NCBI GenBank assembly: GCA_021732005.1
Contig: JAKFVT010000027.1
Span: 145,010 to 209,009 of the forward strand
Reading direction: 5' to 3'
Length of the DNA: 64,000 nucleotides
From: Mycobacterium sp.
GTDB lineage: Bacteria; Actinomycetota; Actinomycetes; Mycobacteriales; Mycobacteriaceae
In this document: positions 46,616 through 57,527 of the stretch, one piece after another
Layout of the letters: every line of letters begins with the position of its first letter
Position numbering within the stretch: the first letter of the stretch is position 1
The notes under the pieces: model-generated
Seen by the model: only the letters and a program-made list of their open reading frames with translations
Told to the model about the DNA's origin: nothing
Database searches by the model: none
Position numbers and translations under genes: made by a program

Positions 46616-47572
46616 GTGCCCGTCGGACGGTTTTTTCTGCGGCTGGTGGACCAGCTGCCACTGCCGAGCCTGCGCGTCCAGCGGGTCATCGCCGCCGCGG
46701 TCATCCTGACCCAGGGCGGTATCGCCGTCACCGGCGCGATCGTGCGGGTCACCGCGTCCGGGTTGGGCTGCCCGACCTGGCCGCAGTGCTTCCCCGGCAG
46801 CTTCGTCCCGGTCCCGCATGCCGAGGTGCCGGGCATTCACCAAGCCGTCGAGTTCGGCAACCGGATGATCACCTTCCTCGTCGTGATCACCGCGATCCTG
46901 GCCGTGCTGGCCGTCACCCGCGCCCGCCGCCGCCGGGAGGTGCTGATCTACGCCTGGCTGATGCCGGCGTCGACGGTGGTGCAGGCGGTGCTCGGCGGGA
47001 TCACCGTGCTGGCCGGGCTGGCGTGGTGGACGGTCGCGATCCACCTGCTGGCGTCGATGGTGATGGTGTGGCTGGCCACCCTGCTCTACGTCAAGATCGG
47101 CGAACCCGACGACGGCATCTCGACCGCATTGGTGCCCAAGCCGCTGCGTCATCTGACCGTGCTCGGCGCACTGACGCTGGCTGCGACGCTGACCACCGGA
47201 ACCCTGGTGACCGGCGCAGGCCCGCACGCCGGCGACAAGAGTCCGCAACGCCCGGTACCGCGGCTCGAGGTCGAGATCCTCACACTGGTGCACATGCACT
47301 CGACGCTGCTGATCGCCTACCTGGCGCTGCTGGTCGGCCTGGCCGCCGGTTTGCAGGCGGTGTTCGCCCCGCGTTCCATCATGAAGCGGTTGGCGGTGCT
47401 CGTCGGTTTGGTGCTGGCCCAAGGGCTGGTCGGCGCGGTGCAGTTCTTCACTGGCGTGCCTGCCGCACTGGTGGCCGTGCACGTCGCGGGCGCGGCGGCC
47501 TGCACCGCGGCCACCGCGGCGCTATGGGCGTCGATGCGACAGCGGGCCGAGCCCAAGACGCTCACAGGCTGA
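46616..47572 (+). CDS. ctaA: Haem A synthase CtaA (Cox15)
   Basis: It oxidises the C8 methyl of haem O to the formyl of haem A for cytochrome aa3 oxidase. The 318-residue protein has eight hydrophobic helices in two four-helix halves. The His ligands lie in VPGIHQAVEFGNRM, VAIHLLASM, LVHMHSTLL and VAVHVAGAA, and the conserved Cys pair of the first loop in GLGCPTWPQCFPG. It corresponds to Rv1456c. Its 3' end overlaps the convergent ATP-grasp gene by 51 bp. Confidence 0.93.
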   Translation: MPVGRFFLRLVDQLPLPSLRVQRVIAAAVILTQGGIAVTGAIVRVTASGLGCPTWPQCFPGSFVPVPHAEVPGIHQAVEFGNRMITFLVVITAILAVLAVTRARRRREVLIYAWLMPASTVVQAVLGGITVLAGLAWWTVAIHLLASMVMVWLATLLYVKIGEPDDGISTALVPKPLRHLTVLGALTLAATLTTGTLVTGAGPHAGDKSPQRPVPRLEVEILTLVHMHSTLLIAYLALLVGLAAGLQAVFAPRSIMKRLAVLVGLVLAQGLVGAVQFFTGVPAALVAVHVAGAAACTAATAALWASMRQRAEPKTLTG

Positions 47573-48472
47573 CTCGACCTCGAGCGCGAACGCACGCTGC
47601 TGCAGGCCGCGGGTCCGCTCATCGAGCTGGCGCCAGCCGAGCCCGGGCTCGATCACTTCGAGTTCCAGTACCAGCGGATCGTCGGCGCCGCCGATGAGAT
47701 CGACTCGGGCGTACAACAATTCGCTGGTCTCGATACCGAGATGGCGACTGGCGGCGGCCAGCGCGGCCACGCCGACGTCCCACATCTCGAAGTCCGGATC
47801 CGCTGGGGCCAGCGACTCCTCCACGTACGTGCCGGACTCGTGGAGCGTGGGCGACTCTCCTTCCGGCGGCAGCATCGGGCCCTTCGTGAACGCATGCGAC
47901 TGCCGGCCGCCGAGGAACACCAGCGCGGTCTCCCCCTGCTCGACGCGGGCGTCGTAGGGCTGCACCAGCGCCGTACGCCCACTGTCCTGCAGCGCGGCCA
48001 CGTGCGCGCGCGCCGCGGCCCGATCGACGAACCGGCCGGTGTCGATCGAGCCTGCACCGATCGCGGGCTTGACCACCACCTCGCCCTTGGGCAGGCGCAC
48101 CGGGTCCCCCGGTCCGAAGAAGCGCGACGGGACGGTGGGTACGCCCGCGTCGGCTAGATCCTGCAGGTAGTGCTTGTCGCTGTTCCACGCCACCACATCC
48201 GGGGCGTTGAGCAGGTGGCGCACCCGGCAGGTCCAGGCCAGGAACTCGTCGCGGCGTTCGGCGTAATCCCAGGCGGCACGCAGGATCACAAGGTCGGCGG
48301 TCTCGGTCTGCGGGTCGTCCCAGGACAGCCAGCGGGCGTGCAGCCCGCGGGTCCGCAGGGCGGCGATCAGGCCGTCGTCGTCGCCGTCACCGGCCACGAG
48401 TTGCGGGCAGCCGGCCAGCACGATGCTCGGATGGAAGACGTCGGGACGTGCCAGATTCGGGCGAGCGCTCAC
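47522..48472 (-). CDS. ATP-grasp family protein (Rv1455-like)
   Basis: A 316-residue protein with an ATP-grasp-like core: DLVILRAAWDYAERRDEFLAW, WNSDKHYLQDLADAGVPTVPSRFF, EVVVKPAIGAGSIDTGRF (nucleotide-binding strand) and LLYARVDLIGG followed by LVLELEVIEPGLG (metal site). Such proteins ligate carboxylates to amines or thiols; the substrate is unknown. GTG 48472 (VSARPNLARPDV) is taken as start by similarity to Rv1455; the frame is open further upstream into the divergent gene. It overlaps ctaA by 51 bp tail to tail. Confidence 0.8.
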   Translation of the reverse strand: MSARPNLARPDVFHPSIVLAGCPQLVAGDGDDDGLIAALRTRGLHARWLSWDDPQTETADLVILRAAWDYAERRDEFLAWTCRVRHLLNAPDVVAWNSDKHYLQDLADAGVPTVPSRFFGPGDPVRLPKGEVVVKPAIGAGSIDTGRFVDRAAARAHVAALQDSGRTALVQPYDARVEQGETALVFLGGRQSHAFTKGPMLPPEGESPTLHESGTYVEESLAPADPDFEMWDVGVAALAAASRHLGIETSELLYARVDLIGGADDPLVLELEVIEPGLGWRQLDERTRGLQQRAFALEVESACERLGLGPLSHRRP

Positions 48473-48490
48473 AGCGGGGATGATAGTGAC

Positions 48491-49474
48491 ATGCACGCAA
48501 TCGAAGTCGCCGAGACGGGCGGTCCCGAGGTCCTGAACTACGTCGAGAAGCCGCAACCCACACCCGGCCCGGCCGAGGTGCTCATCCAGGCCGATGCGAT
48601 CGGCGTCAACTACATCGACACCTACTTCCGGTCCGGTCTCTATCCGCGGGAGCTGCCGTTCGTGGTGGGCACCGAGGTCTGCGGAACGATCGTCGCAGTC
48701 GGTGACGACGTCGCGGCCATCACGCCCGGCGACCGGGTGGTCACCGCGGTGGCATCCGGCGCCTATGCCGAGTTCTGCACCGCCCCGGCCGATTTCGTTG
48801 CCTACGTGCCTGATTCGGTGCCGTCGGACGCCATCGCCTCGGCACTGCTCAAGGGTATGACCGCGCACTATCTGATCAAGTCGGTGTATGCGGTGCAGGC
48901 CCGCGATTTCGTGCTCGTGCACGCCGGGGCCGGCGGCGTCGGACTGATCCTGACCCAGTGGGCCACCAGCCTGGGCGCGCGGGTGATCACCACCGCCTCC
49001 AGCCCGCAGAAAGCGGAGCTGTCCCGGCAGGCCGGCGCGATCGAGGTGCTGGACTACCCCGAGGACCCCGCCGACTTCGCCGCCGCGGTCCGCGACCTCA
49101 CCAACGGCCACGGTGTCGCCGCGGTCTACGACGGTGTCGGCAAGACCACGTTCGACGCCAGCCTCGCGAGTTTGGCGATCCGCGGCACCCTGGCACTGTT
49201 CGGCGCGTCCAGCGGACCCGTCCCGCCGGTGGATCCGCAGCGGCTCAACGCCGCCGGGTCGGCGTTCCTCACCCGGCCCAACCTCGCCCACTTCACCCGT
49301 ACGCCGGACGAATTCGCGTGGCGCGCCGGTGAACTACTGGAAGCGATCGCGTCCGGCGCCATCACGATCACGGTCGGCGGCCATTACCCGCTGGCCGAAG
49401 CCGCCCAGGCGCACCGGGATCTCCAGGGCCGCAAGACGACCGGCTCGATCGTGCTGCTGCCGGGAACTAGCTGA
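48491..49474 (+). CDS. qor: Quinone oxidoreductase (Qor, zinc-free MDR family)
   Basis: A 327-residue NADPH:quinone oxidoreductase of the medium-chain dehydrogenase/reductase superfamily without Zn ligands. Marks are [15 protein letters not shown], the [15 protein letters not shown] stretch, the NADPH loop [15 protein letters not shown] and [14 protein letters not shown]. It corresponds to Rv1454c. ATG 48491 is used; the longer open frame upstream runs over the divergent ATP-grasp start. The 3' end overlaps ctaB by 8 bp. Confidence 0.92.
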   Translation: MHAIEVAETGGPEVLNYVEKPQPTPGPAEVLIQADAIGVNYIDTYFRSGLYPRELPFVVGTEVCGTIVAVGDDVAAITPGDRVVTAVASGAYAEFCTAPADFVAYVPDSVPSDAIASALLKGMTAHYLIKSVYAVQARDFVLVHAGAGGVGLILTQWATSLGARVITTASSPQKAELSRQAGAIEVLDYPEDPADFAAAVRDLTNGHGVAAVYDGVGKTTFDASLASLAIRGTLALFGASSGPVPPVDPQRLNAAGSAFLTRPNLAHFTRTPDEFAWRAGELLEAIASGAITITVGGHYPLAEAAQAHRDLQGRKTTGSIVLLPGTS

Positions 49475-50396
49475 ACAGCGTCGGCAGCGCCAGCGCAGAA
49501 TCGACGGCGAGTGCGACGAACACCAGCGCCAGGTAGTTGTTCGACTGCAGGAACAGTCGCAGCGGCTTGACCGGGTTGCCGCGGCGCACGCCGGCATGCA
49601 GGCGATGCGCCATGATCAGGAACCAGGCCCCGGCCAGTGCGGCCACCGAGCCGTACAGCCAGCCGCACGCCGGCGCGAGCGCCAGTGTGGCGATCACGGT
49701 CAGCCAGGTGTAGATCAGGATCTGTTTGGTGACCTGCAATTCGGTGGCCACCACGGGCAGCATGGGCACGCCCGCGGCGCGATAGTCGTCCTTGTACTTC
49801 ATGGCCAGCGCCCAGGTGTGCGGCGGCGTCCAGAAGAAGATGATCGCGAACATCACCAGCGCCTGCCAGCCGATCGTGTCGGTGACGGCAGACCAGCCGA
49901 TCATCACCGGCATGCAGCCGGCCGCACCACCCCACACCACGTTCTGCGAGGTGCGGCGCTTCAGCAGCAGGGTGTAGACGAGCACGTAGAAGGCGATCGT
50001 TGCCGCGGCCAGGTGTGCCGACAGCAGGTTGGTGGTCCACCACAGCCAGAAGAACGATCCGACCGAGAGCGTCAGCCCGAACACCAGGGCGTGGCTGCGG
50101 GGCACGGTGGCCCGGGCCAGCGGCCTCCGTTCGGTGCGCTTCATCACCTTGTCGATGTCGGCGTCGGCCACGCAATTGAGCGTGTTGGCGCCTGCGGCGG
50201 CCAGCAGGCCACCGAACAGGGTGTTCAGGATCAGCGGCAGGTCGACGGTGCCGCGGCCGGCCAACAGCATGGCCGGAATGGTGGTGACGAGCAGCAGCTC
50301 GATGACCCGCGGCTTGGTCAGGGCGACGTATCCCAGCAGCCTGTCGCGGAACCGAATGGGCGCCCCGTCAACGAGGTGCACTTCGCGAACTCTCAC
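49467..50396 (-). CDS. ctaB: Protohaem IX farnesyltransferase CtaB (haem O synthase)
   Basis: A UbiA-family prenyltransferase of 309 residues with eight to nine helices. It transfers farnesyl to haem B to give haem O, the CtaA substrate. The Asp-rich motif [20 protein letters not shown] binds Mg-diphosphate, and the second conserved loop is [22 protein letters not shown] 50396 has AGGAG about 8 nt upstream. It is divergent from tkt across 234 bp. Confidence 0.95.
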   Translation of the reverse strand: MRVREVHLVDGAPIRFRDRLLGYVALTKPRVIELLLVTTIPAMLLAGRGTVDLPLILNTLFGGLLAAAGANTLNCVADADIDKVMKRTERRPLARATVPRSHALVFGLTLSVGSFFWLWWTTNLLSAHLAAATIAFYVLVYTLLLKRRTSQNVVWGGAAGCMPVMIGWSAVTDTIGWQALVMFAIIFFWTPPHTWALAMKYKDDYRAAGVPMLPVVATELQVTKQILIYTWLTVIATLALAPACGWLYGSVAALAGAWFLIMAHRLHAGVRRGNPVKPLRLFLQSNNYLALVFVALAVDSALALPTLFS

Positions 50397-50630
50397 GCAA
50401 CTGACTCCTGACCCGGCGATCTACTACAGAGGATGGTAGTCGCCTGCGGACGGCCCCTGACACCGAAGGGTCGATTCACGGCGATTCCACCGTGATGACA
50501 CAGTTCCAGGTGTAGATCTTCACCCGCGGGCAACGCTGGTAGCAGCACTATGCAGCCAAGCACCACGCGGCATTAGGGTGAAGAGGACCACCCCAGCTTG
50601 CCGCGTTTTGACTAAGCCAGGAGCGAGTTT
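50397..50630. other. Divergent ctaB-tkt intergenic region
   Basis: This 234-bp gap must hold the promoters of ctaB (minus) and the pentose phosphate operon (plus). TAGGGT at 50574-50579 could be a tkt -10 box, but no convincing -35 accompanies it. I see no operator or hairpin. Confidence 0.4.
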
Positions 50631-52724
50631 GTGACCACTGTCGAAGAGATCGCCACGCTGACCCAGCCCCACCACCCGGACGACTGGACGGAGCTTGACT
50701 CCAAGGCCGTCGACACGGTGCGGGTCCTGGCCGCCGACGCGGTGCAAAAGGTCGGCAACGGCCACCCCGGCACCGCCATGAGCCTGGCGCCGCTGGCCTA
50801 CACGCTGTTCCAGCGGGTGATGCGGCACGATCCGAGCGACACCCACTGGCTGGGGCGCGACCGGTTCATCCTGTCCTGCGGGCACAGCAGCCTGACGCTG
50901 TACCTGCAGCTGTACTTGGGCGGATTCGGCCTGGAGCTCTCCGATATCGAATCGCTGCGCACCTGGGGTTCGAAGACCCCCGGCCACCCGGAGTTCCGGC
51001 ACACCCTCGGCGTGGAGATCACCACCGGCCCGCTGGGCCAGGGCCTGGCCTCCGCGGTCGGCATGGCGATGGCCGCACGCTACGAGCGCGGCCTGTTCGA
51101 CCCCGATGCCCCGGCCGGCACCAGCCCGTTCGACCACTACATCTACGTGATCGCCTCGGACGGCGACATCGAAGAGGGCATCACCAGCGAGGCGTCATCC
51201 CTGGCGGGCACCCAGCAGCTGGGCAACCTCATCGTGTTCTACGACCACAACAAGATCTCGATCGAGCACGACACCGACATCGCGCTGTCCGAGGACGTCC
51301 CGGCCCGCTACCGCGCCTACGGCTGGCACGTCCAGGAAGTCGAGGGCGGCGAGAACGTCGTCGGCATTGAAGAAGCCATCGCCGAGGCCAAGAAGGTGAC
51401 CGACAAGCCGTCGTTCATCGCGGTCCGGACGATCATCGGCTATCCGGCTCCGACCAAGATGAACACCGGTGGGGTGCACGGCGCCGCGCTCGGCGACGAC
51501 GAGGTGGCCGCCACCAAGAAGGTCCTCGGTTTCGACCCGGACAAAACGTTCGAGGTGCACGACGAGGTCATCGCGCACACCCGCAAGCTCGTCGACCGTG
51601 GTCGCGAGGCGCACGAGAAGTGGCAGGGCGACTTCGACGCCTGGGCGCAGCGCGAACCGGAGCGCAAGGCGCTGCTGGACCGGCTGCTGGCGCAGGAGCT
51701 GCCCGACGGCTGGGACTCCGACATCACCTACTGGGAGCCCGGCTCCAAGGCGGTCGCCACCCGCGCCGCCTTCGGCCAGGTGCTCAACGACGTCGCCCCC
51801 AAGCTGCCCGAATTGTGGGGCGGCTCAGCCGATTTGGCGGGCAGCAACAACACCACCATCAAGGGCGTGAAGTCGTTCGGGCCGCCGTCGATCTCCACCG
51901 AGGACTTCACCGCCGACTGGTACGGCCGGGTGCTGCACTTCGGGATCCGCGAGCACGCGATGGGCGCGATACTGTCCGGCATCGTGCTGCACGGGCCGAC
52001 CCGCGCCTTCGGCGGGACGTTCCTGCAGTTCTCCGACTACATGCGGGCCTCGGTGCGACTGGCCTCGCTGATGGACATCGACACCATCTACATCTGGACG
52101 CACGACTCGATCGGCCTTGGCGAGGACGGCCCGACCCATCAGCCGATCGAGCACCTGGCCGCGCTGCGGGCGATCCCGAAGCTGTCGGTGGTGCGTCCCG
52201 GCGATCCCAACGAGACCGCCTACGCCTGGCGCAGCATCGTCGCCCGCGGCAACGGCGCCGGGCCGGTCGGTTTCATCCTGACCCGCCAGGGCATTCCGGT
52301 GCTGGAGGGCACCAGCGCCGAGGGTGTCGAACGAGGCGGTTATGTCCTCGGTGGCGGCAACCCGGCCGATGACGCCGACGTGATCATCATCGCCACCGGA
52401 TCCGAGCTGCAGCTGGCAGTCGACGCGCAGAAGTTGTTGGCGGCCAAGGACATCAACGCCTATGTGGTGTCGATGCCGTGTGTCGAGTGGTTCAACTCGC
52501 AGCCCCAGGAATACCGCGACAGCGTCCTTCCGCCCGACGTGTCGGCCCGGGTCGCGGTGGAAGCCGGTGTGGCGCAGAGCTGGTACCGGTTCGTCGGCGA
52601 CACCGGTGAGATCATCTCCATCGAGCACTACGGCGAATCCGCCGACGACAAGACCTTGTTCCGCGAGTTCGGGTTCACCGCCGAAGCCGTCGCCGACGCC
52701 GCGGAACGCGTGATCGACAACTAA
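50631..52724 (+). CDS. tkt: Transketolase
   Basis: The TPP-dependent enzyme of the non-oxidative pentose phosphate pathway, 697 residues. TPP/Mg motif SDGDIEEGITSEASSLAGTQQLGNLIVFYDHN; phosphate-binding His in KVGNGHPGTAMSL; catalytic Glu and neighbouring loop in FGIREHAMGAI; DSIGLGEDGPTHQPIEHL late in the Pyr domain. GTG start with AGGAG upstream. First gene of tkt-tal-zwf-opcA-pgl. Confidence 0.97.
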   Translation: MTTVEEIATLTQPHHPDDWTELDSKAVDTVRVLAADAVQKVGNGHPGTAMSLAPLAYTLFQRVMRHDPSDTHWLGRDRFILSCGHSSLTLYLQLYLGGFGLELSDIESLRTWGSKTPGHPEFRHTLGVEITTGPLGQGLASAVGMAMAARYERGLFDPDAPAGTSPFDHYIYVIASDGDIEEGITSEASSLAGTQQLGNLIVFYDHNKISIEHDTDIALSEDVPARYRAYGWHVQEVEGGENVVGIEEAIAEAKKVTDKPSFIAVRTIIGYPAPTKMNTGGVHGAALGDDEVAATKKVLGFDPDKTFEVHDEVIAHTRKLVDRGREAHEKWQGDFDAWAQREPERKALLDRLLAQELPDGWDSDITYWEPGSKAVATRAAFGQVLNDVAPKLPELWGGSADLAGSNNTTIKGVKSFGPPSISTEDFTADWYGRVLHFGIREHAMGAILSGIVLHGPTRAFGGTFLQFSDYMRASVRLASLMDIDTIYIWTHDSIGLGEDGPTHQPIEHLAALRAIPKLSVVRPGDPNETAYAWRSIVARGNGAGPVGFILTRQGIPVLEGTSAEGVERGGYVLGGGNPADDADVIIIATGSELQLAVDAQKLLAAKDINAYVVSMPCVEWFNSQPQEYRDSVLPPDVSARVAVEAGVAQSWYRFVGDTGEIISIEHYGESADDKTLFREFGFTAEAVADAAERVIDN

Positions 52725-52751
52725 CCCGTACGACCAACTGAAGGGAACGTC

Positions 52752-53882
52752 ATGGCACAGAATCCGAACCTCGCCGCACTCTCCGCGGCCGGTGTGTCCG
52801 TCTGGCTCGACGACCTGTCCCGGGACCGGCTGCGGTCGGGCAACCTGCAGGAGCTGATCGACACCCACAGCGTGGTCGGGGTCACCACCAACCCGTCGAT
52901 CTTCCAGGCCGCGCTGTCCAACGGAAATGCTTACGACGCACAGGTTTCCGAGCTCGCCGAGCGTGGCGCCGACGTCGACGCGACGATCCGCACCGTCACC
53001 ACCGACGACGTCCGGGAGGCCTGCGACGTACTGCGACCGCAGTGGGAGACCTCCGACGGCGTCGACGGCCGGGTCTCGATCGAGGTCGACCCGCGCCTGG
53101 CCCACGACACCGACAAGACCATCCTGCAGGCCATCGAGCTGTGGAAGATCGTCGACCGGCCCAACCTGCTCATCAAGATCCCGGCCACCGAGGCGGGCGT
53201 GCCCGCCATCGCGTCGGTGTTGGCCGAGGGCATCTCGGTCAACGTGACCCTGATCTTCTCCGTGGAGCGCTACCGGCTGGTGATGGACGCCTACCTGCAG
53301 GGCCTCGAGAAGGCCAAGGAAGCCGGCCACGACCTGTCCAAGATCCATTCCGTCGCTTCGTTCTTCGTGTCCCGGGTCGACACCGAGATCGACAAGCGGC
53401 TGGAACAGATAGCGTCCGACTCCGGAAATGACTCAGCGCTCGCCCTGCGCGGCCAGGCCGGGGTTGCCAACGCGCGGTTGGCGTACGCCGCCTACGAAGA
53501 GGTGTTCCTCGGCGGCGACCGTTTCCGCGCACTGGCCGATGCCGGCGCCCGCGTGCAGCGCCCGCTGTGGGCGTCCACCGGTGTCAAGAATCCGGACTAT
53601 TCCGACACCCTCTACGTCACCGAGCTGGTCGCCCCCAACACGGTGAACACCATGCCGGAGAAGACGATGGACGCCGTGGCCGACCACGGGGTCGTCACCG
53701 GCGACACGATCACCGGCACCGCGGGCGCGGCGCAGGAGGTGTTCGACAAGCTCGACGCCATCGGCATCGACCTGCGTGACGTCTTCCTGCTGCTGGAGAA
53801 CGAGGGCGTCGACAAGTTCGAGAAGTCCTGGCAGGAACTGCTCGACGCGACTCAGGACCAGCTCGACGCCGCGGCCAAATGA
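52752..53882 (+). CDS. tal: Transaldolase
   Basis: A 376-residue class I transaldolase of the long actinobacterial type. The Schiff-base Lys is Lys142 in [23 protein letters not shown] is the N-terminal barrel strand and [14 protein letters not shown] a later one. It exchanges dihydroxyacetone units between sugar phosphates. It begins 27 nt after tkt with AAGGGAA before the ATG, and its last 4 bases overlap zwf (ATGA). Confidence 0.97.
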   Translation: MAQNPNLAALSAAGVSVWLDDLSRDRLRSGNLQELIDTHSVVGVTTNPSIFQAALSNGNAYDAQVSELAERGADVDATIRTVTTDDVREACDVLRPQWETSDGVDGRVSIEVDPRLAHDTDKTILQAIELWKIVDRPNLLIKIPATEAGVPAIASVLAEGISVNVTLIFSVERYRLVMDAYLQGLEKAKEAGHDLSKIHSVASFFVSRVDTEIDKRLEQIASDSGNDSALALRGQAGVANARLAYAAYEEVFLGGDRFRALADAGARVQRPLWASTGVKNPDYSDTLYVTELVAPNTVNTMPEKTMDAVADHGVVTGDTITGTAGAAQEVFDKLDAIGIDLRDVFLLLENEGVDKFEKSWQELLDATQDQLDAAAK

Positions 53883-55456
53883 CGGACCGTCCCGTACCCG
53901 GGGTGCTAGCGCCCGCTCCGACCGGCTGGCACAACCCGCTGCGTGACAAGCGGGACAAGCGGATGCCGATGATCGCCGGCCCGTGCGGGGTGGTGATCTT
54001 CGGTGTGACCGGCGATCTGGCCCGCAAGAAGCTGATGCCGGCGATCTACGACCTGGCCAACCGCGGCCTGCTGCCGCCGTCGTTCTCGCTGGTCGGTTTC
54101 GCCCGGCGGGATTGGGCCGACGAGGATTTCGGCGCGATCGTGCACGACGCGGTCTGCCAGCACGCCCGCACCCCGTTTCGCCAAGAGGTGTGGGACCGGT
54201 TGGCCGAAGGCTTCCGGTTCGTGCAGGGCGCCTTCGACGATGAGGCGTCGTTCAGCCGGCTGGCCGAAACGCTGGAAAAGCTCGATGTGGAACGCGGCAC
54301 CGGCGGCAATCACGCCTTCTACCTGTCCATTCCGCCGAAAGCCTTCCCGGTGGTGTGCGAGCAGCTGAAGAAATCCGGACTGGCCCGCCAACAGGAGGGC
54401 CGCTGGAGCCGGGTGGTCATCGAGAAGCCGTTCGGCCATGACCTGCAGAGCGCGATCGAGCTCAACCAGGTGGTCAACAGCGTCTTCCCCGAGGAGTCGG
54501 TGTTCCGCATCGACCACTACCTCGGCAAGGAGACGGTGCAGAACATCCTGGCGCTGCGCTTCGCCAACGAACTGTTCGAGCCGATTTGGAACAACCATTA
54601 CGTCGACAGCGTGCAGATCACGATGGCCGAGGACATCGGCCTCGGTGGTCGCGGCGGCTACTACGACGGAATCGGGGCGGCGCGCGACGTCATCCAGAAC
54701 CACCTGCTGCAGCTGCTGGCGCTCACCGCGATGGAAGAGCCGGTCAGCTTCCACCCCGACGAGGTGAAAGCCGAGAAGATCAAGGTACTTTCGGCGACCT
54801 CGCTGGCGCAGCCACTGGACGCCACGTCCTCACGCGGGCAGTACACCGCAGGGTGGCAGGGCGGCGAGAAGGTGGTCGGCCTGCTCGACGAGGAGGGCTT
54901 CTCGAAGACCTCAACCACCGAGACGTTCGCCGCGATCACCCTCGACGTCGACACCCGGCGCTGGGCCGGCGTGCCGTTCTACCTGCGGACCGGAAAGCGG
55001 TTGGGCCGCAGGGTGACCGAGGTCGCGCTGGTGTTCCGCCGGGCTCCTCACCTGCCGTTCGACGCGACGATGACCGAGGAACTGGGCAAGAACGCGTTGG
55101 TGATCCGCGTCCAGCCGGACGAGGGCATCACGCTGCGCTTCGGGTCCAAGGTCCCCGGCAGTGCCATGGAGGTCCGCGACGTCAACATGGACTTCTCCTA
55201 CGGGTCGGCCTTCGCCGAGGATTCACCGGAGGCATACGAGCGGCTGATCCTGGACGTCCTGCTCGGCGAGCCGTCGCTGTTCCCAGGCAATGCTGAGGTC
55301 GAATTGTCTTGGGAGATACTCGATCCCGTGCTGGACTACTGGGCTCACGCTCAGGGGGCATCGGCGCGCCCTGATCCCTACGAGTCGGGCACCTGGGGGC
55401 CTGACTCGTCGTTCGAGGTGTTGCAGCGGTCCGGTCGTGAATGGAGGCGTCCATGA
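53879..55456 (+). CDS. zwf: Glucose-6-phosphate dehydrogenase (Zwf2-type)
   Basis: It oxidises glucose 6-phosphate to 6-phosphogluconolactone, producing NADPH. The 525-residue protein has the Rossmann motif [17 protein letters not shown] and the active-site peptide RIDHYLGKE with His213 and Lys217. The N-terminal extension of about 35 residues is usual for actinobacterial Zwf. ATGA overlaps couple it to tal upstream and opcA downstream. Confidence 0.97.
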   Translation: MTDRPVPGVLAPAPTGWHNPLRDKRDKRMPMIAGPCGVVIFGVTGDLARKKLMPAIYDLANRGLLPPSFSLVGFARRDWADEDFGAIVHDAVCQHARTPFRQEVWDRLAEGFRFVQGAFDDEASFSRLAETLEKLDVERGTGGNHAFYLSIPPKAFPVVCEQLKKSGLARQQEGRWSRVVIEKPFGHDLQSAIELNQVVNSVFPEESVFRIDHYLGKETVQNILALRFANELFEPIWNNHYVDSVQITMAEDIGLGGRGGYYDGIGAARDVIQNHLLQLLALTAMEEPVSFHPDEVKAEKIKVLSATSLAQPLDATSSRGQYTAGWQGGEKVVGLLDEEGFSKTSTTETFAAITLDVDTRRWAGVPFYLRTGKRLGRRVTEVALVFRRAPHLPFDATMTEELGKNALVIRVQPDEGITLRFGSKVPGSAMEVRDVNMDFSYGSAFAEDSPEAYERLILDVLLGEPSLFPGNAEVELSWEILDPVLDYWAHAQGASARPDPYESGTWGPDSSFEVLQRSGREWRRP

Positions 55457-56364
55457 TTGTCGACTTGCCCGATACAACGACCAACGTGCTCAACAAGAAG
55501 ATCACCTCGCTGCGCGAAGAGGGCGGTGCGATCACGCTGGGCCGGGTGCTGACCCTGGTGGTGGCACCCGACACCGAGGCCCGGGTGGAGGACTCCATCG
55601 AGGCGGCCGTGGCGGCGAGCCGCGAACATCCCTGCCGCATCATCGTGGTGGTCCCCGCCGACCGGCTGGCCGGCGAAGCGCGGCTGGACGGTCAGCTGCG
55701 GGTGGGCGCCGACGCCGGTGCGGGCGAGGTGGTGGTGCTGCGCATCTCCGGTCCGCTGTCCAACCACGCCAGCAGCGTGGTGCTGCCCTTCCTGCTGCCC
55801 GACACCCCGGTGGTGGCGTGGTGGCCGGGCGTCGCACCGGCCAACCCCGCCGAGGATCCGTTGGGCCGCTTGGCGATTCGCCGGATCACTGATGCCACCG
55901 GAACGGAAGACCCGCTGGCGGCGATCAAGAGCCGGCTGAAGGGCTACACCGACGGCGACACCGATCTGGCGTGGAGCCGGATCACCTACTGGCGCGCGCT
56001 GCTCGCGTCGGCGGTGGACCAGGCGCCGTACGAGCCGCTGACGTCGGCGTCGGTGTCGGGGTTGAAGGACGAGCCGGCCCTCGACATCCTGGCGGGCTGG
56101 CTGGCCAGCCGGATCGACGGCACCGTGACCCGCGCCGTCGGCGAGTTGAAGGTCGAGTTGGTGCGCGCTTCCGAGACCGTGACACTCGCCCGCCCGCAGG
56201 AGGGCGTGACCGCCACCCTGACCCGCACCTCCCGCCCCGAGGCACTGTTGCCGTTGCCGCGCCGGGAGACCCGCGAGTGCCTTGCCGAGGATCTTCGCCG
56301 GCTCGACGCCGACGAGATTTACCACGAGGCGTTGGCGGGTATTGAAAAGGTTCAGTACGTCTAG
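55453..56364 (+). CDS. opcA: Glucose-6-phosphate dehydrogenase assembly protein OpcA
   Basis: A 303-residue OpcA homologue, which promotes assembly or activity of G6PDH. Recognisable segments are [35 protein letters not shown] and the LLPDTPVVAWWPG stretch. ATG 55453 is used: TGGAGG lies 5 nt upstream and the start overlaps the zwf stop by 4 bp. Confidence 0.94.
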   Translation: MIVDLPDTTTNVLNKKITSLREEGGAITLGRVLTLVVAPDTEARVEDSIEAAVAASREHPCRIIVVVPADRLAGEARLDGQLRVGADAGAGEVVVLRISGPLSNHASSVVLPFLLPDTPVVAWWPGVAPANPAEDPLGRLAIRRITDATGTEDPLAAIKSRLKGYTDGDTDLAWSRITYWRALLASAVDQAPYEPLTSASVSGLKDEPALDILAGWLASRIDGTVTRAVGELKVELVRASETVTLARPQEGVTATLTRTSRPEALLPLPRRETRECLAEDLRRLDADEIYHEALAGIEKVQYV

Positions 56365-56388
56365 TCGAGCGAGTCGAAAGGTCGCGAT

Positions 56389-57132
56389 GTGAACCAGATA
56401 GTCGAGACCTATCCGGATACCTCAGCGTTGGTGGCCGCCGTCGGCGACCGGCTGGTCGAGGCGATCACCGCTGCCATCGCCGCGCGCGGGCATGCGTTCA
56501 TCGTATTGACCGGTGGCGGAACGGGAATCAACCTTCTCAAGCATGTCGGCGCGCACGACGAGGCGATCGACTGGTCGAAGGTGCACGTCTTCTGGGGCGA
56601 TGAACGCTACGTCCCTGCCGACGACGACGAGCGCAACGACAAGCAAGCGCGTGAGGCGCTGCTCGACCACATCGACATCCCGGACAGCAACGTGCATCCG
56701 ATGGCGGCCAGCGACGGCGAGTTCGGTGACGACCTGGACGCCGCGGCCCTGGCCTACGAGAGTGTGCTTGCGGCCAACGCCGGACCGGGCGAACCCACAC
56801 CGGTGTTCGACGTACACCTGCTGGGGATGGGGCCGGAGGGCCACATCAACTCGCTGTTCCCGCACACCCCCGCCGTCGCGGAGACCAAGCGGCTGGTGGT
56901 CGGCGTCGAGGACTCCCCCAAACCGCCGCCCCGGCGGATCACGCTGACCCTGCCCGCCGTCAACCGGTCGCGCGAGGTGTGGCTGGTGGTATCGGGTGAG
57001 GGCAAGGCCGAGGCGGTCGCCGAAGCGGTCGGGGGCGCCAAGCCCGCCGACTGGCCGGCGGCCGGCGCGAAAGGCCGCGACGCCACGGTTTGGCTTCTCG
57101 ACACCGAGGCGGCCAGCAAGCTGCCAGACTGA
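56389..57132 (+). CDS. pgl: 6-Phosphogluconolactonase (DevB type)
   Basis: It hydrolyses the Zwf product to 6-phosphogluconate. The 247-residue protein has the SIS-like fold of Dev[12 protein letters not shown] near the N-terminus, [28 protein letters not shown], and [20 protein letters not shown] containing the catalytic His. GTG start 24 nt after opcA. Confidence 0.95.
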   Translation: MNQIVETYPDTSALVAAVGDRLVEAITAAIAARGHAFIVLTGGGTGINLLKHVGAHDEAIDWSKVHVFWGDERYVPADDDERNDKQAREALLDHIDIPDSNVHPMAASDGEFGDDLDAAALAYESVLAANAGPGEPTPVFDVHLLGMGPEGHINSLFPHTPAVAETKRLVVGVEDSPKPPPRRITLTLPAVNRSREVWLVVSGEGKAEAVAEAVGGAKPADWPAAGAKGRDATVWLLDTEAASKLPD

Positions 57133-57136
57133 GCTC

Positions 57137-57523
57137 ATGGTTGACAAGCCGCCCCCGCCACGGTCTGGCCGGGACCGGATCAAGACCCTGGCCCAGGCGG
57201 CGCTGAACGCCGACGTCACCGTCGACCAGCTCGACACCATCCTGTCCGGGATGAGTGAGGCGCTCACCGATCTGAACAAGACGATGAGCGGAATGAACGG
57301 GACCCTCGAGTACTTCGAGGAGACGCTGGTCGTGTTCAACTCCACGTTGAGCCGCATCGACCAGCTCGCCCCCCGGCTCGACGCGGTGGTCGCGCGGATG
57401 GAAGGGATCGTCGAGCGCGTCGAACGCATCGTGGGTGTCGGTGAAGCGGTGATCTCACCGCTGGCCGCCACCGAGTCGGCAATCCGCGGGGTGGTCAACG
57501 CAATCCGCCGCCAGGGCCGCTAG
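57137..57523 (+). CDS. Small coiled-coil protein of unknown function (Rv1444c-like)
   Basis: A 128-residue protein with heptad-like hydrophobic spacing from about residue 25 to 100: LDTILSGMSEALTDLNKTMSGMNGTLEYFEETLVVFNSTLSRIDQLAPRLDAVVARMEGIVERVERIV. This predicts an extended coiled coil. Neither a signal peptide nor a membrane helix is seen. ATG 57137 lies 4 nt after pgl, so it is the last gene of the operon; Rv1444c has the same place. The function is unknown. Confidence 0.8.
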   Translation: MVDKPPPPRSGRDRIKTLAQAALNADVTVDQLDTILSGMSEALTDLNKTMSGMNGTLEYFEETLVVFNSTLSRIDQLAPRLDAVVARMEGIVERVERIVGVGEAVISPLAATESAIRGVVNAIRRQGR

Positions 57524-57527
57524 CGCC